Source: an uncultured Subdoligranulum sp. (GTDB lineage Bacteria; Bacillota; Clostridia; Oscillospirales; Ruminococcaceae). From it: 64,000 bases of DNA. Under the pieces are notes generated by a model, which worked only from the letters and a program-made list of their open reading frames with translations, ran no database searches and was not told the DNA's origin. The stretch spans positions 798,481 through 862,480 of the forward strand of contig NZ_OZ007030.1 in NCBI RefSeq assembly GCF_963931595.1, written 5' to 3'. Shown here piece after piece: positions 25,765 to 34,055 of the stretch. Made by a program: the position numbers and the translations under genes. Every line of letters begins with the position of its first letter. Position 1 is the first letter of the stretch.

Positions 25765-27807
25765 ATGGCCACCATCGACAGTTCCATTCAATATCTGAAG
25801 GGCGTGGGCCCTGCTTTTGCCAAAAAGTTTGAAAAACTGGGCATCCGCACCATCCGGGACCTGCTGCTCTGCTATCCCCGCAAATACATCGATTATACCC
25901 AGCCCTACACGGTGGCTTCGGCCCCCTACGATGTGGACTGCTGCGTCAAGGCCACCGTGCTGCAGAAGGAGCCTGCCCGGCGCATCAAGGGCGGACGGGT
26001 GCTTAGCCGGGCGCTGGCCGCCGATGATTCCGGCGTGCTGATGCTGTCCTGGTTCAACGCTTCCTATGCAGCCGACAAGCTGATCGTGGGCGAAACCTAT
26101 TATTTTGAAGGAAGGGTCGGCGGTACGCTGACCCACCGGGAACTGCTGCACCCGCTGGTGCGCACCGAAGCCCAGGTGGCAGCCAGTCCCTTCGTGCCGG
26201 TCTACCATGGAACCGAGGGCTTGCCGGCATCCCGGCAGGCCAGCTGTGCCCAGGCGGCACTGGCCTACGTGGGGGAGCTGAAGGACCCACTGCCGGCGGA
26301 ACTGCTGACCCGTTACCGGATGCCCAACAAGGCCCAGGCGGTGCGGGCGGTCCATGCGCCCCGCAACCAGGCGGATCTGGCCGCAGGCCGTCGCCGCCTG
26401 ATCTTTGAAGAACTGTACCTGCTGCAGATCGGCATCTTTCTGCTGCGCAGCCATGACCGCCGGGAGACCAGCGCCCCCATGCGGCCGCTGAATCTGGCCC
26501 CTTTCTGGGGTAGCCTGCCCTATGCGCCCACCGGCGCCCAGCGCCGTGCTACCGAGGAGATCACCCGGGATCTCTGCGGCAAGGTACCCATGAACCGTCT
26601 GCTACAGGGGGATGTGGGCAGCGGCAAAACGCTGGTGGCGGCTGCGGCCATCTGGTTCGCCGCCCAGAATGGCTGGCAGAGTGCCATGCTGGCGCCCACC
26701 GAGATCCTGGCCCGGCAGCATGCGGTCACACTGGCGGACCGGCTGGAGCCCTTCGGCATCAATGTGACGCTGCTGGTGGGCGGCATGAAGGCCAGCGAGA
26801 AGCGCATCGCCCTGGCGGCCATCGCCGACGGCCGGGCGGGTCTGGTGGTGGGCACCCATGCGGTGCTCACCGAGTCGGTGGTGTTCAAAAACCTTGGCCT
26901 TGCCATTGTGGACGAGCAGCATCGCTTCGGCGTGCGGCAACGGGGACTGCTGGCCGGCAAGGCGCAGAGCCCCCATCTGCTGGTCATGAGTGCCACACCC
27001 ATCCCGCGCACCCTGGGCCTTTTGATGTACGGCGATCTGGATATCTCGGTGCTGGACGAACTGCCGCCCGGCCGCAAACCCATCAAGACCTGGTTCATCA
27101 ACGGCAAAAAGCGGCGGGATATGTACGGCTTCCTGGATAAGCAGATCGAAGCCGGGCATCAGGTGTACATTGTCTGCCCGGCCATCGAGGAGAACGAGCT
27201 GGACACCGGCATGCAGGCGGTGAACAAGTACTATACCGAGGTGGCCTGCGCCATGCTGCCCCACCGGCGGATCGGCCTGCTCCACGGCAAGATGAAGCCC
27301 AAGGAGAAGGACGAGGTCATGCAGCAGTTCAAGGCCGGGGAGCTGGATGTGCTGGTCTCCACCACCGTCATCGAGGTGGGGGTGGACGTTCCCAACGCCA
27401 CAGCCATGGTCATCGAGAATGCCGAGCGGTTCGGCCTTTCGGCGCTGCACCAGCTGCGGGGCCGGGTGGGCCGGGGTGCGGCGGACTCCTGCTGCATCCT
27501 GATCTCGGACAACGAAAACGATTCGGTGCGGGAACGTCTGCGCTTTCTGTGCCATACCTCGGACGGCTTCGCGGTGGCAAAATACGACCTGGAAACCCGG
27601 GGCCCCGGCGACTTTTTCGGCCAGGCCCAGCACGGTCTGCCCACCCTGCGGGTGGCGGACCTGGTGCAGGATACCCGCACGCTGCGGGTGGCCCAGGACG
27701 AGGCCAAGGCGCTGCTGGCGGAAGATCCCAACCTGACGGATCCGGCCCACCGGGCCCTTTCCGACGAGGTGGAGCGGCTGTTTGCCACGGCCGGGGCCAT
27801 GAATTAA
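25765..27807 (+). CDS. recG: ATP-dependent DNA helicase RecG
   Basis: 680 aa. N-terminal wedge/OB domain (GVGPAFAKKFEKLGIRTIRDLLLCYPRKYIDY), Walker A LLQGDVGSGKTLVAA near residue 282, DEQHRFGVRQR near 382 (DEQH replaces DEAH as usual in RecG), SATPIPRTL, VSTTVIEVGVDVPNA and QLRGRVGRG. Remodels stalled forks and branched DNA. ATG 25765 has AAAGGAGGTTCCGT; the open frame upstream to 25723 runs into the terminator. Confidence 0.97.
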   Translation: MATIDSSIQYLKGVGPAFAKKFEKLGIRTIRDLLLCYPRKYIDYTQPYTVASAPYDVDCCVKATVLQKEPARRIKGGRVLSRALAADDSGVLMLSWFNASYAADKLIVGETYYFEGRVGGTLTHRELLHPLVRTEAQVAASPFVPVYHGTEGLPASRQASCAQAALAYVGELKDPLPAELLTRYRMPNKAQAVRAVHAPRNQADLAAGRRRLIFEELYLLQIGIFLLRSHDRRETSAPMRPLNLAPFWGSLPYAPTGAQRRATEEITRDLCGKVPMNRLLQGDVGSGKTLVAAAAIWFAAQNGWQSAMLAPTEILARQHAVTLADRLEPFGINVTLLVGGMKASEKRIALAAIADGRAGLVVGTHAVLTESVVFKNLGLAIVDEQHRFGVRQRGLLAGKAQSPHLLVMSATPIPRTLGLLMYGDLDISVLDELPPGRKPIKTWFINGKKRRDMYGFLDKQIEAGHQVYIVCPAIEENELDTGMQAVNKYYTEVACAMLPHRRIGLLHGKMKPKEKDEVMQQFKAGELDVLVSTTVIEVGVDVPNATAMVIENAERFGLSALHQLRGRVGRGAADSCCILISDNENDSVRERLRFLCHTSDGFAVAKYDLETRGPGDFFGQAQHGLPTLRVADLVQDTRTLRVAQDEAKALLAEDPNLTDPAHRALSDEVERLFATAGAMN

Positions 27808-27843
27808 ATCCCCGAATCCCTTTTATTTCCGGGGAAAGTTTGC

Positions 27844-27849
27844 TATACT
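27844..27849 (+). promoter_or_regulatory. Probable -10 box of the DD-carboxypeptidase gene
   Basis: TATACT preceded by TTGC, 44 bases before the gene. The hexamer 17 bp upstream (TTTTAT) is a weak -35. A short hairpin TCCCCG/CGGGGA just upstream may end recG. Confidence 0.5.
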
Positions 27850-27892
27850 AAAAGATAAATCGGAGAGAACCAACCCTGAACAGAGGAACCAC

Positions 27893-29230
27893 ATGCTTAT
27901 GAAACGATTCTGGGCACTGTTTTGCACCGTTGTGCTGACCTTTGTGCTGGTACTGCCGGTGGCGGCGGAAGGGGAGAGCAGTGCACTGTCTGCCGACGCG
28001 CCGGAACTGACGGCCCCGGCGGGCTATGTTGTCAATCTGGACACCAACATTGTGGTGTACGACAAGAACAGCGATACCCAGCTGCAGGCGGCCAGTCTGA
28101 CCAAGATGATGACCTGCCTTCTGATGCTGGAGCAGTATCAGGACCAGCTGGACACCATCACGGTCACGGCGCCCAGCTATATCTATGACCTGATCTGGGA
28201 GAAGACCACCAACGCCTCCACGGCGGATATCCGCAAGGGGGAGACCCAGACACTGCGCAATCTGCTCTATGCCATGCTGCTGCCCAGCGCCAACGAGGCA
28301 GCCTATATTGTGGCGGACTATATGGGCGGCGGCAGCATCGACAACTTTGTGGCCATGATGAACGACGAGGCGGCGGCCATCGGCTGCACGGGCACGACCT
28401 TCGCGGACCCCTGCGGTCTGGATGAACGCAACGTCACCACGGCCAAGGACGCCTACCTGATTCTGCGGGCCCTGACGGCCTACGACGTGGTGGGAACCGT
28501 CATGGCGACGGCCAGCTATGACATGGGCACCAACGACCGGTATACCACGCCCGGCACCTATATCATCCAGAACACCAACAAGATGATCTCCAACACCAGC
28601 TACTACCGGGCCTACACCAAAGGCGGCAAGACCGGCAGCCTGGGCGAATGGCAGAACTTTGCGGGCTGGCACAGCCAGGACGGCGAGAACTACATCAGTG
28701 TGTTGCTCAACGTGCCCAACTCCACCGATGAGGAGGGCGGCCGTCCGGCGCTGCTGGAGACAGGTACGCTGATGGACTGGGTCTATGCCACCTATACCAT
28801 TGCCCCTGCGCTGGATACCACCCAGCCCATCACCGAGAGCCGGGTGGTCTACTCCACCCAGACCGATACCGTCATGCTCTACCCGGCGGACGATATGATG
28901 ACGCTGCTGCCCCGGGAGGGCGGTGCAGCGCTGACCGAGCAGGTCTTCAACCTGCCGGACCACCTGACGGCCCCCCTGAAGCAGGGGGACGTGGTGGGCA
29001 CCGTGACGCTGACCATCGAAGGAGAGAGCATCGGTACGGTGGACCTGATTGCAGGCAGCGACGTGGACCGCAACCAGATGTTGTATACGATTTCCCGTGT
29101 GGGAGAGTTCTTCTCCAGCACCTATTTTAAAGTGGTCATCATGCTGACGATGGCGGTCATTGCCGTCTATGCGTTTGTGTGGGTCCTGTCCATTCTGGGC
29201 GTCTGGAGCCGGGAAAGTGAAGACAAATAA
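27893..29230 (+). CDS. D-alanyl-D-alanine carboxypeptidase (penicillin-binding protein 5 type)
   Basis: 445 aa. Signal peptide at about 1-24, then peptidase S11 domain: SxxK Ser68-Lys71 (ASLTKMM), SxN Ser132-Asn134 (LPSANEAA) and KTG 246-248 (KGGKTGSLG). A C-terminal domain and membrane segment (about 405-430) anchor it. It trims the terminal D-Ala of peptidoglycan stem peptides. The start may instead be ATG 27899, which leaves better spacing from AGAGGA. DacF-like proteins can be sporulation-linked; that is not shown here. Confidence 0.92.
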   Translation: MLMKRFWALFCTVVLTFVLVLPVAAEGESSALSADAPELTAPAGYVVNLDTNIVVYDKNSDTQLQAASLTKMMTCLLMLEQYQDQLDTITVTAPSYIYDLIWEKTTNASTADIRKGETQTLRNLLYAMLLPSANEAAYIVADYMGGGSIDNFVAMMNDEAAAIGCTGTTFADPCGLDERNVTTAKDAYLILRALTAYDVVGTVMATASYDMGTNDRYTTPGTYIIQNTNKMISNTSYYRAYTKGGKTGSLGEWQNFAGWHSQDGENYISVLLNVPNSTDEEGGRPALLETGTLMDWVYATYTIAPALDTTQPITESRVVYSTQTDTVMLYPADDMMTLLPREGGAALTEQVFNLPDHLTAPLKQGDVVGTVTLTIEGESIGTVDLIAGSDVDRNQMLYTISRVGEFFSSTYFKVVIMLTMAVIAVYAFVWVLSILGVWSRESEDK

Positions 29231-29261
29231 AGCCGGAAAAATCCATCAGGAGGAAAAGACC

Positions 29262-30707
29262 ATGCTGGATGTAAAACGTAATCTGACGACAATGACGGAC
29301 TTCTATGAGCTGACCATGTCCGCCGGCTATCTGGACGAAGGGTATGAGGACAAGGTAGCGGTGTTTGACATGTTCTTCCGCCGTGTTCCGGACGGAGGCG
29401 GCTATGCGATCATGGCCGGCCTGCAGCAGTTCATTGACGCGGTGGACAATCTGAAGTTCACCGACGAGGACGTGAACTACCTGCGCTCCACCGGCGTCTT
29501 TGACGAGAAGTTCCTGCACTACCTGGAAACCTTCCAGCTGCACTGCAACATCTGGGCCATTGAGGAGGGCATGCCGATCTTCCCCCAGGAGCCCATCGTC
29601 ACGGTGGAAGGCCCCGCCATCGAGTGCCAGCTGCTGGAGACTCTGCTGCTGGTGACCTTCAACCACCAGTGCCTCATCGCCACCAAGGCCAACCGTATTG
29701 TCCGTTCGGCCGCGGGACGCCCGGTGATGGAATTCGGCTCCCGCCGCGCCCAGGGGTATGACGCCGCCTACTTCGGCGCCCGCGCGGCCTACATCGGCGG
29801 CTGCGGTTCCACCTCCTGCGTCATGGCGGCCCGGGATTTCGGTATCCCGGCCTCCGGCACGATGGCCCACAGCTGGGTGCAGATGTTCCCCAGCGAATAT
29901 GAAGCCTTCAAGAAGTATGCCGAGATGTATCCCGACGCCTGCGTGCTGCTGGTGGATACTTACAACGTGCTGCGCCACGGTGTGCCCGATGCCATCAAGG
30001 TGTTTGACGAGGTGCTCAAGCCCATGGGCAAGCGCCCCAAGGGCATCCGCATCGACTCCGGCGATATCGCTTATCTCTCCAAGAAGGCGCGCAAGATGCT
30101 GGATGAGGCCGGATATCCCGACTGCACCATCTGCGCCTCCAACAGCCTGGACGAATACCTGGTCCGTGACCTGATTCTCCAGGGCGCCCGGGTGGACAGC
30201 TTCGGCATCGGTGAGAATATGATCACCGCTAAGAGCGATCCGGTTTTCGGCGGCGTCTACAAGCTGGCCGCTGTCAAGGAGGAGGACGGCAGTTATACCC
30301 CCAAGATGAAGCTGTCCGAGTCGGCGGAAAAGGTCACCATTCCCTGCCTGAAAAAGGTGTGGCGCATCTATGACGAGGACGGCAAGGCGATGGCTGACCT
30401 CATCACCATGGCCGATGAAAAGGTGGAAACCCAGCACGGCATCACGCTGTTCGATCCCATCGAGACCTGGAAAGAGTGCACCTATGTCCACTGCACGGCG
30501 CGCTGCCTGTCCACGCCCATCTACGAGAACGGCAAGCGGGTGTATGAGAGCCCCAGCCTCGACGACATCAAGAAATTCTGCAAGGCCCAGGTGAATACCC
30601 TGTGGGATGAGGTCAAGCGTTTCGAGAATCCCCACCGCTACTATGTGGACCTGAGCCAGAAGCTGTGGGATACCCGCAGCGCCCTGCTGAAAAAACTGTC
30701 CAAATAA
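29262..30707 (+). CDS. pncB: Nicotinate phosphoribosyltransferase
   Basis: 481 aa. Makes nicotinate mononucleotide in NAD salvage. Family features: TMTDFYELTMSAGYL at the start, DMFFRRVPDGGGYAIMAGLQQF, FGSRRAQGYDAAYFGARAAYIGGCGSTSC, GTMAHSWVQMF and IRIDSGDIAYLSKKARKML. Length fits the bacterial enzyme. AGGAGGAAAAGACC precedes ATG 29262. Ends before a hairpin that doubles as the promoter region of the next gene. Confidence 0.95.
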   Translation: MLDVKRNLTTMTDFYELTMSAGYLDEGYEDKVAVFDMFFRRVPDGGGYAIMAGLQQFIDAVDNLKFTDEDVNYLRSTGVFDEKFLHYLETFQLHCNIWAIEEGMPIFPQEPIVTVEGPAIECQLLETLLLVTFNHQCLIATKANRIVRSAAGRPVMEFGSRRAQGYDAAYFGARAAYIGGCGSTSCVMAARDFGIPASGTMAHSWVQMFPSEYEAFKKYAEMYPDACVLLVDTYNVLRHGVPDAIKVFDEVLKPMGKRPKGIRIDSGDIAYLSKKARKMLDEAGYPDCTICASNSLDEYLVRDLILQGARVDSFGIGENMITAKSDPVFGGVYKLAAVKEEDGSYTPKMKLSESAEKVTIPCLKKVWRIYDEDGKAMADLITMADEKVETQHGITLFDPIETWKECTYVHCTARCLSTPIYENGKRVYESPSLDDIKKFCKAQVNTLWDEVKRFENPHRYYVDLSQKLWDTRSALLKKLSK

Positions 30708-30722
30708 ATTCATTACAATCGG

Positions 30723-30750
30723 GTTACAAAACAAACCTCCTGCGCATACT
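30723..30750 (+). promoter_or_regulatory. Promoter inside the pncB downstream hairpin
   Basis: GTTACA (30723-30728), 16-bp spacer, CATACT (30745-30750). The -10 lies at the edge of the loop of the hairpin 30733-30782, so only transcripts from upstream carry both arms. Confidence 0.5.
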
Positions 30751-30784
30751 AGGGTCAATACACCGGTAAGCGCGGGAGGTTTTT
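30733..30784 (+). terminator. Hairpin that overlaps the next ribosome binding site
   Basis: Arm 30733-30745 pairs with 30770-30782 over 13 bp (one G-U), followed by T. The 3' arm contains GGGAGG, the ribosome binding site of the gene starting at 30785. It can end pncB transcripts and hide that site in any read-through. Confidence 0.7.
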
Positions 30785-31192
30785 ATGTTGGAACGGATGA
30801 GCTTGTTTGTGTTGGGCGGCGGGGGATACCTGGGCATCGAACTGGCCTGGCGGGGCAGTACCCACTGGACGATGTTTCTGGCGGGCGGACTTTGTCTGTG
30901 CTTTCTGCAGGCGCTGGCCTCCCGGCGGATGGCCCTGCCTCTGGCAGCAGGGGTGGGTGCCGTGGGTGTCAGCGGCCTGGAGGCCGTGGTGGGGGTACTG
31001 TGCCGCCGCTTCCTGCACGTGGCCGTCTGGGATTACAGCGCCGAGTGGGGCAATCTGGCGGGGCTGATCTGCCCCCGGTACTGCTTTTACTGGTTTTTGC
31101 TCTGCGGCTGGGTGGTGGCGGTGCTGCGCCTGGCCAGCTGGACGACAAGCAGTCCCTTTTATCGTACTAAAAGAGCGGCTATGAAGACATGA
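30785..31192 (+). CDS. Small membrane protein, DUF1113-like (putative ABC-transporter permease)
   Basis: 135 aa, four hydrophobic segments at about 5-22, 28-43, 50-72 and 95-115. The segment WDYSAEWGNLAGLICPRYCFYW recalls the WDYS...N..G.IC pattern of the family annotated as putative ABC-transporter permease (PF06541); the transporter role of that family is unproven. GGGAGG lies 5 bases before the ATG. Family assignment moderate. Confidence 0.65.
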   Translation: MLERMSLFVLGGGGYLGIELAWRGSTHWTMFLAGGLCLCFLQALASRRMALPLAAGVGAVGVSGLEAVVGVLCRRFLHVAVWDYSAEWGNLAGLICPRYCFYWFLLCGWVVAVLRLASWTTSSPFYRTKRAAMKT

Positions 31193-31220
31193 AGTCCTGA
31201 TTTTGGGACCGCCGATGCTG

Positions 31221-31226
31221 TATACT
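31221..31226 (+). promoter_or_regulatory. Probable -10 box of the 37-codon gene
   Basis: TATACT within a small hairpin GATGC...GCATC; the upstream hexamer is weak. Flanking GGACCGCC and GGCGGTATCC form a loose palindrome around it. Confidence 0.4.
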
Positions 31227-31259
31227 GAAAGCATCCAAACAGAAAGGCGGTATCCAACC

Positions 31260-31373
31260 ATGACCCAGCAGTTCAGATATGTCGGCGGTCACATCGAGGT
31301 CTATTCGGAGGGCGGCGAGTTTCTCTTCTCGGCAGACACCATGCAGGAGGCGTGGGAGGAACTGTCCGCGTAA
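31260..31373 (+). CDS. Micro-protein of 37 aa, unknown
   Basis: Starts MTQQFRYVGGHIEVYSEGGE and ends AWEELSA. The pattern of a short beta-hairpin (HIEVY, GEFLFS) followed by an acidic helix (TMQEAWEEL) looks like a folded small domain rather than random translation. AAAGGCGG lies 9 bases upstream, and a TATACT box and second micro-ORF flank it. I do not know the family; a regulatory micro-protein is only a guess. Confidence 0.6.
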   Translation: MTQQFRYVGGHIEVYSEGGEFLFSADTMQEAWEELSA

Positions 31374-31494
31374 GGCGTACAAACGCAACGCTATTATGTA
31401 CAATATGCCGAAATAGTGGAAAATATACAAATAACTTTTGTAAGTTTGTACAAAGTGCATCTTGCAAAAGACGGACTTTTTCCGTATAATGAAG

Positions 31495-31500
31495 ACAGAA
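31495..31500 (+). promoter_or_regulatory. -10 box of the 45-codon gene
   Basis: Consensus TATAAT 22 bases before the gene; the hexamer 17 bp upstream (CGGACT) matches a -35 only in GAC. Confidence 0.55.
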
Positions 31501-31522
31501 AACAGAAAGGAGATGGGGTTGC

Positions 31523-31660
31523 ATGTTGAAGCTGCATACCCTGGCGGAATGGATGCACGGATTTCTGGATCCGGATCGTCCGTACGGCTTGCCGGAGGAG
31601 ATGTACAACGACGTGATCCCGTCGGGTGTACACACCTACAACCGTACCGATCTGTTCTGA
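31523..31660 (+). CDS. Micro-protein of 45 aa, unknown
   Basis: MLKLHTLAEWMHGFLDPDRP at the start and HTYNRTDLF at the end. AAAGGAG lies 10 bases upstream, a TATAAT box precedes it, and a very strong terminator follows 24 bases after the stop, so it is transcribed alone. No signal peptide or membrane segment; composition is mixed, with aromatic and acidic residues. Family not recognised. Confidence 0.65.
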   Translation: MLKLHTLAEWMHGFLDPDRPYGLPEEMYNDVIPSGVHTYNRTDLF

Positions 31661-31684
31661 CAACCCATTCATCCCCACGCAAGC

Positions 31685-31730
31685 ATGCCCCGTGCCGATG
31701 CCTTTGTGCATCGGCACGGGGCATTTTTTG
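31685..31730 (+). terminator. Strong terminator after the 45-codon gene
   Basis: Perfect 17-bp stem (31685-31701 with 31708-31724), 6-nt loop, then T run. Confidence 0.93.
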
Positions 31731-31731
31731 C

Positions 31732-31760
31732 TTGTATTTTTTCGCAAAAAAGGGTATTCT
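31732..31760 (+). promoter_or_regulatory. Promoter of the glycosyltransferase gene
   Basis: TTGTAT (31732-31737), 17-bp spacer, TATTCT (31755-31760). Confidence 0.7.
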
Positions 31761-31820
31761 AATACTGTTACTGTAAGAAGGCCGGTGAGGGTGCGCCGGT
31801 TCGTCAAAAGGAGTATCCGC

Positions 31821-32840
31821 ATGAAACTGATTACTTTTACTGTGCCGTGCTATAACTCGGCCGCGTATATGGACCGCTGCATCGAGACGCTGCTGCCGGC
31901 GGGGGAGGAGGCCGAGATCATCCTGGTGGATGACGGCTCCACGGACGACACCGGCAAGGTGGCGGACAGCTACGCCGAAAAATATCCCACGATTGTGCGC
32001 GTCATCCATCAGGAGAACGGCGGTCACGGCGAGGGTGTCAACCAGGGCATCCGCAACGCCACGGGACTGTTTTTCAAGGTGGTGGATTCCGACGACTGGC
32101 TGGACACCGAGGCGCTGGCCAAGGTGATGGAGGTGCTGCGCCGTTTTGCTAAGGCCGAGACGCCGCTGGACCTGCTGATGGCCAACTATGTCTATGAGCA
32201 TGTGGCGGATAACACCCGCAACGTGGTGGACTACACCGGCATCCTGCCGGAGAACCGGGTCTTCCACTGGGATGAGATCGGCAAGTTCCCGCCGGACAAG
32301 AACATCCTGATGCACAGCGTTATCTACCGCACCGAGGTGCTTCGCGCCAGCGGCATGGTGCTGCCCAAGCATACCTTCTATGTGGACAATCTGTTTGTCT
32401 ACCAGCCGCTGCCCCAGGTCAAAACGATCTACTATCTCAATCTGGATCTCTACCGGTATTTCATCGGCCGGGACGACCAGAGTGTCAACGAGAAGAACAT
32501 GATCAAGCGGGTGGACCAGCAGCTGCGTGTCACCCGGCTGATGATGGAAGCGGTGGATCTCTTTGCACTGCCCCCCGAACAGGACAAGCTGCGCGCCTAT
32601 ATGTTCAACTATTTCTCCATGATGATGGCCATTTCCAGCATCTTCCTGGCACTGGACGGCAGCGAGGAAGCCCTGGCCAAGCGGCAGAAACTGTGGGATG
32701 ACCTCAAGGCCCACGACGAGCGGCTCTATCGCCGGTGCCGTCATTCGGTGGCCCAGGCTTGCAACCTGCCTGGGTGGCTGGGCTGCAAACTGAGCATTGC
32801 CGGGTACCGTATTGCGCAGAAGCTCTTCAAGTTCAACTGA
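31821..32840 (+). CDS. Family 2 glycosyltransferase
   Basis: 339 aa. GT-A fold: TFTVPCYNSAAYMDRCIETL, the nucleotide-sugar Asp pair VDDGSTDDT (37-38) and the metal-binding Asp89-Ser-Asp91 in KVVDSDDWLD. No membrane anchor. Transfers a sugar to a surface glycan or lipid; donor and acceptor unknown. AAAAGGAG precedes ATG 31821. The HAD gene follows immediately. Confidence 0.9.
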   Translation: MKLITFTVPCYNSAAYMDRCIETLLPAGEEAEIILVDDGSTDDTGKVADSYAEKYPTIVRVIHQENGGHGEGVNQGIRNATGLFFKVVDSDDWLDTEALAKVMEVLRRFAKAETPLDLLMANYVYEHVADNTRNVVDYTGILPENRVFHWDEIGKFPPDKNILMHSVIYRTEVLRASGMVLPKHTFYVDNLFVYQPLPQVKTIYYLNLDLYRYFIGRDDQSVNEKNMIKRVDQQLRVTRLMMEAVDLFALPPEQDKLRAYMFNYFSMMMAISSIFLALDGSEEALAKRQKLWDDLKAHDERLYRRCRHSVAQACNLPGWLGCKLSIAGYRIAQKLFKFN

Positions 32841-32851
32841 TGGGGGCCGCC

Positions 32852-33505
32852 ATGCAGCAATACAAGACCATTCTGTTTGATCTGGACGGCACGCTGACCG
32901 ACTCGGCGCCCGGCATCCTTAACTCGGTGCGCCATGCCTGCCGGAGGCTGGGAATGGATGTGCCGGACGAGGCCACACTGCGCCGATTTCTCGGCCCGCC
33001 GCTGCCCTCCTCCTTCCGAGATTACCTGCACTTGAGTGAGACGGATGTGGCCCGTGCGGTGGCAGCGTTCCGGGAATATTACCCTGAGAAGGGCATCTTT
33101 GAAAATGAAGCCTTTCCCGGCATTCCCGAATTGCTCCATGATCTGAAAAAGTCCGGCAAAACGGTGGTGATGGCCACCAGCAAGCCGGAGGTGTTTGCCC
33201 GGCGCATCATGGAACACTTCGCTCTTGCGGACTGCTTTGACGCCATCTGCGGCGCCACCATCGACGAGACCCGCACCGAAAAGGCGGAGGTGGTTGCCTA
33301 TGCGCTGCAGGCGGCGGGCATCACCGACCGGCAGAATGTGGTGATGGTGGGTGACCGGGAACACGATGTGAAGGGCGCGGCCCGCAACGGGCTGCCCTGC
33401 ATCGGGGTGCTCTACGGCTACGGCGACGCCGTGGAACTCACGGCGGCCGGCGCGGTGGCCCTGGCTCCCACCGTGGAGGATCTGCGCCCGCTGCTGTTGG
33501 GATGA
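32852..33505 (+). CDS. HAD-superfamily phosphatase (phosphoglycolate phosphatase-like)
   Basis: 217 aa. Motif I FDLDGTLTDSAPG (nucleophile Asp10, Asp12), VMATSKPEVFARRIMEH with the motif II/III region, and VMVGDREHDVKGAARNGLPCIGVLYGYG (motif IV acidic pair). Cap domain after motif I. Close relatives include Gph and PpaX, so phosphoglycolate or pyrophosphate are candidate substrates. ATG 32852 has GGGGG upstream; an ATG overlapping the glycosyltransferase stop at 32840 lacks a site. Confidence 0.88.
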   Translation: MQQYKTILFDLDGTLTDSAPGILNSVRHACRRLGMDVPDEATLRRFLGPPLPSSFRDYLHLSETDVARAVAAFREYYPEKGIFENEAFPGIPELLHDLKKSGKTVVMATSKPEVFARRIMEHFALADCFDAICGATIDETRTEKAEVVAYALQAAGITDRQNVVMVGDREHDVKGAARNGLPCIGVLYGYGDAVELTAAGAVALAPTVEDLRPLLLG

Positions 33506-33519
33506 AATCAAGAACTGCG

Positions 33520-33559
33520 AGCCTGCGTTCCGGTGTATCCGGGACGCAGGCTTTTTTTC
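33520..33559 (+). terminator. Terminator after the HAD gene
   Basis: AGCCTGCGTTCC pairs with GGGACGCAGGCT and runs into seven T. Confidence 0.9.
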
Positions 33560-33591
33560 AAATAATCATACCATAGAGGCCTGTTTTGTGC

Positions 33592-33597
33592 TATACT
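33592..33597 (+). promoter_or_regulatory. -10 box of the 124-aa gene
   Basis: TATACT preceded by TTGTGC, 35 bases before the gene; no good -35 at 17 bp. Confidence 0.5.
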
Positions 33598-33632
33598 GGG
33601 ATTGTATTTCAAAACAAAGAGGGAAACAAACC

Positions 33633-34007
33633 ATGTATCAATTGGGAGACGATAAAATCGAAGTCCGGGAACTGCTGGTCAAGGCGTTCGCCAGTGCGTG
33701 GGAGTGCAGTGACAAGCATGTGGACCGGGATACCTATATCAACAGCAGCATCAATGTGATTGATTCTTTGCAGGTGGGCCCTGAGATGATCTACGGCGAG
33801 GAAGGCCAGGGGCTGCTGGAGGGAGAACTGGACCATTTGCCGGATCTGCTGCGTGCCGACGGCATGTGGGTGTACTACGAAGTGCCGTCCGAGAATTTCT
33901 TCATCCTGACCTGGATGACCGATGCCGAGAAGGCCGAAGCTAAGGTGGCGTCGCTGCAGGGAGAAGAGGGCAGCCTTGCCTGCGTGGTGGACCTGAAACA
34001 GGAGTAG
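33633..34007 (+). CDS. Conserved hypothetical acidic protein
   Basis: 124 aa, cytosolic, pI clearly acidic (ECSDKHVDRDTYINSSINVIDSLQVGPEMIYGEEGQGLLEGELDHLPDLL, then WVYYEVPSENFFILTWM). A mixed alpha/beta composition suggests a small domain; no catalytic motif. AGAGGG lies 9 bases before ATG 33633. It precedes the CCA-adding enzyme by 48 bases and may be co-transcribed. Not recognised. Confidence 0.7.
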   Translation: MYQLGDDKIEVRELLVKAFASAWECSDKHVDRDTYINSSINVIDSLQVGPEMIYGEEGQGLLEGELDHLPDLLRADGMWVYYEVPSENFFILTWMTDAEKAEAKVASLQGEEGSLACVVDLKQE

Positions 34008-34055
34008 CACCGCGAAGCATAACCCAATCCGACAGGGAGGAAAGGAGGGGCGCCC

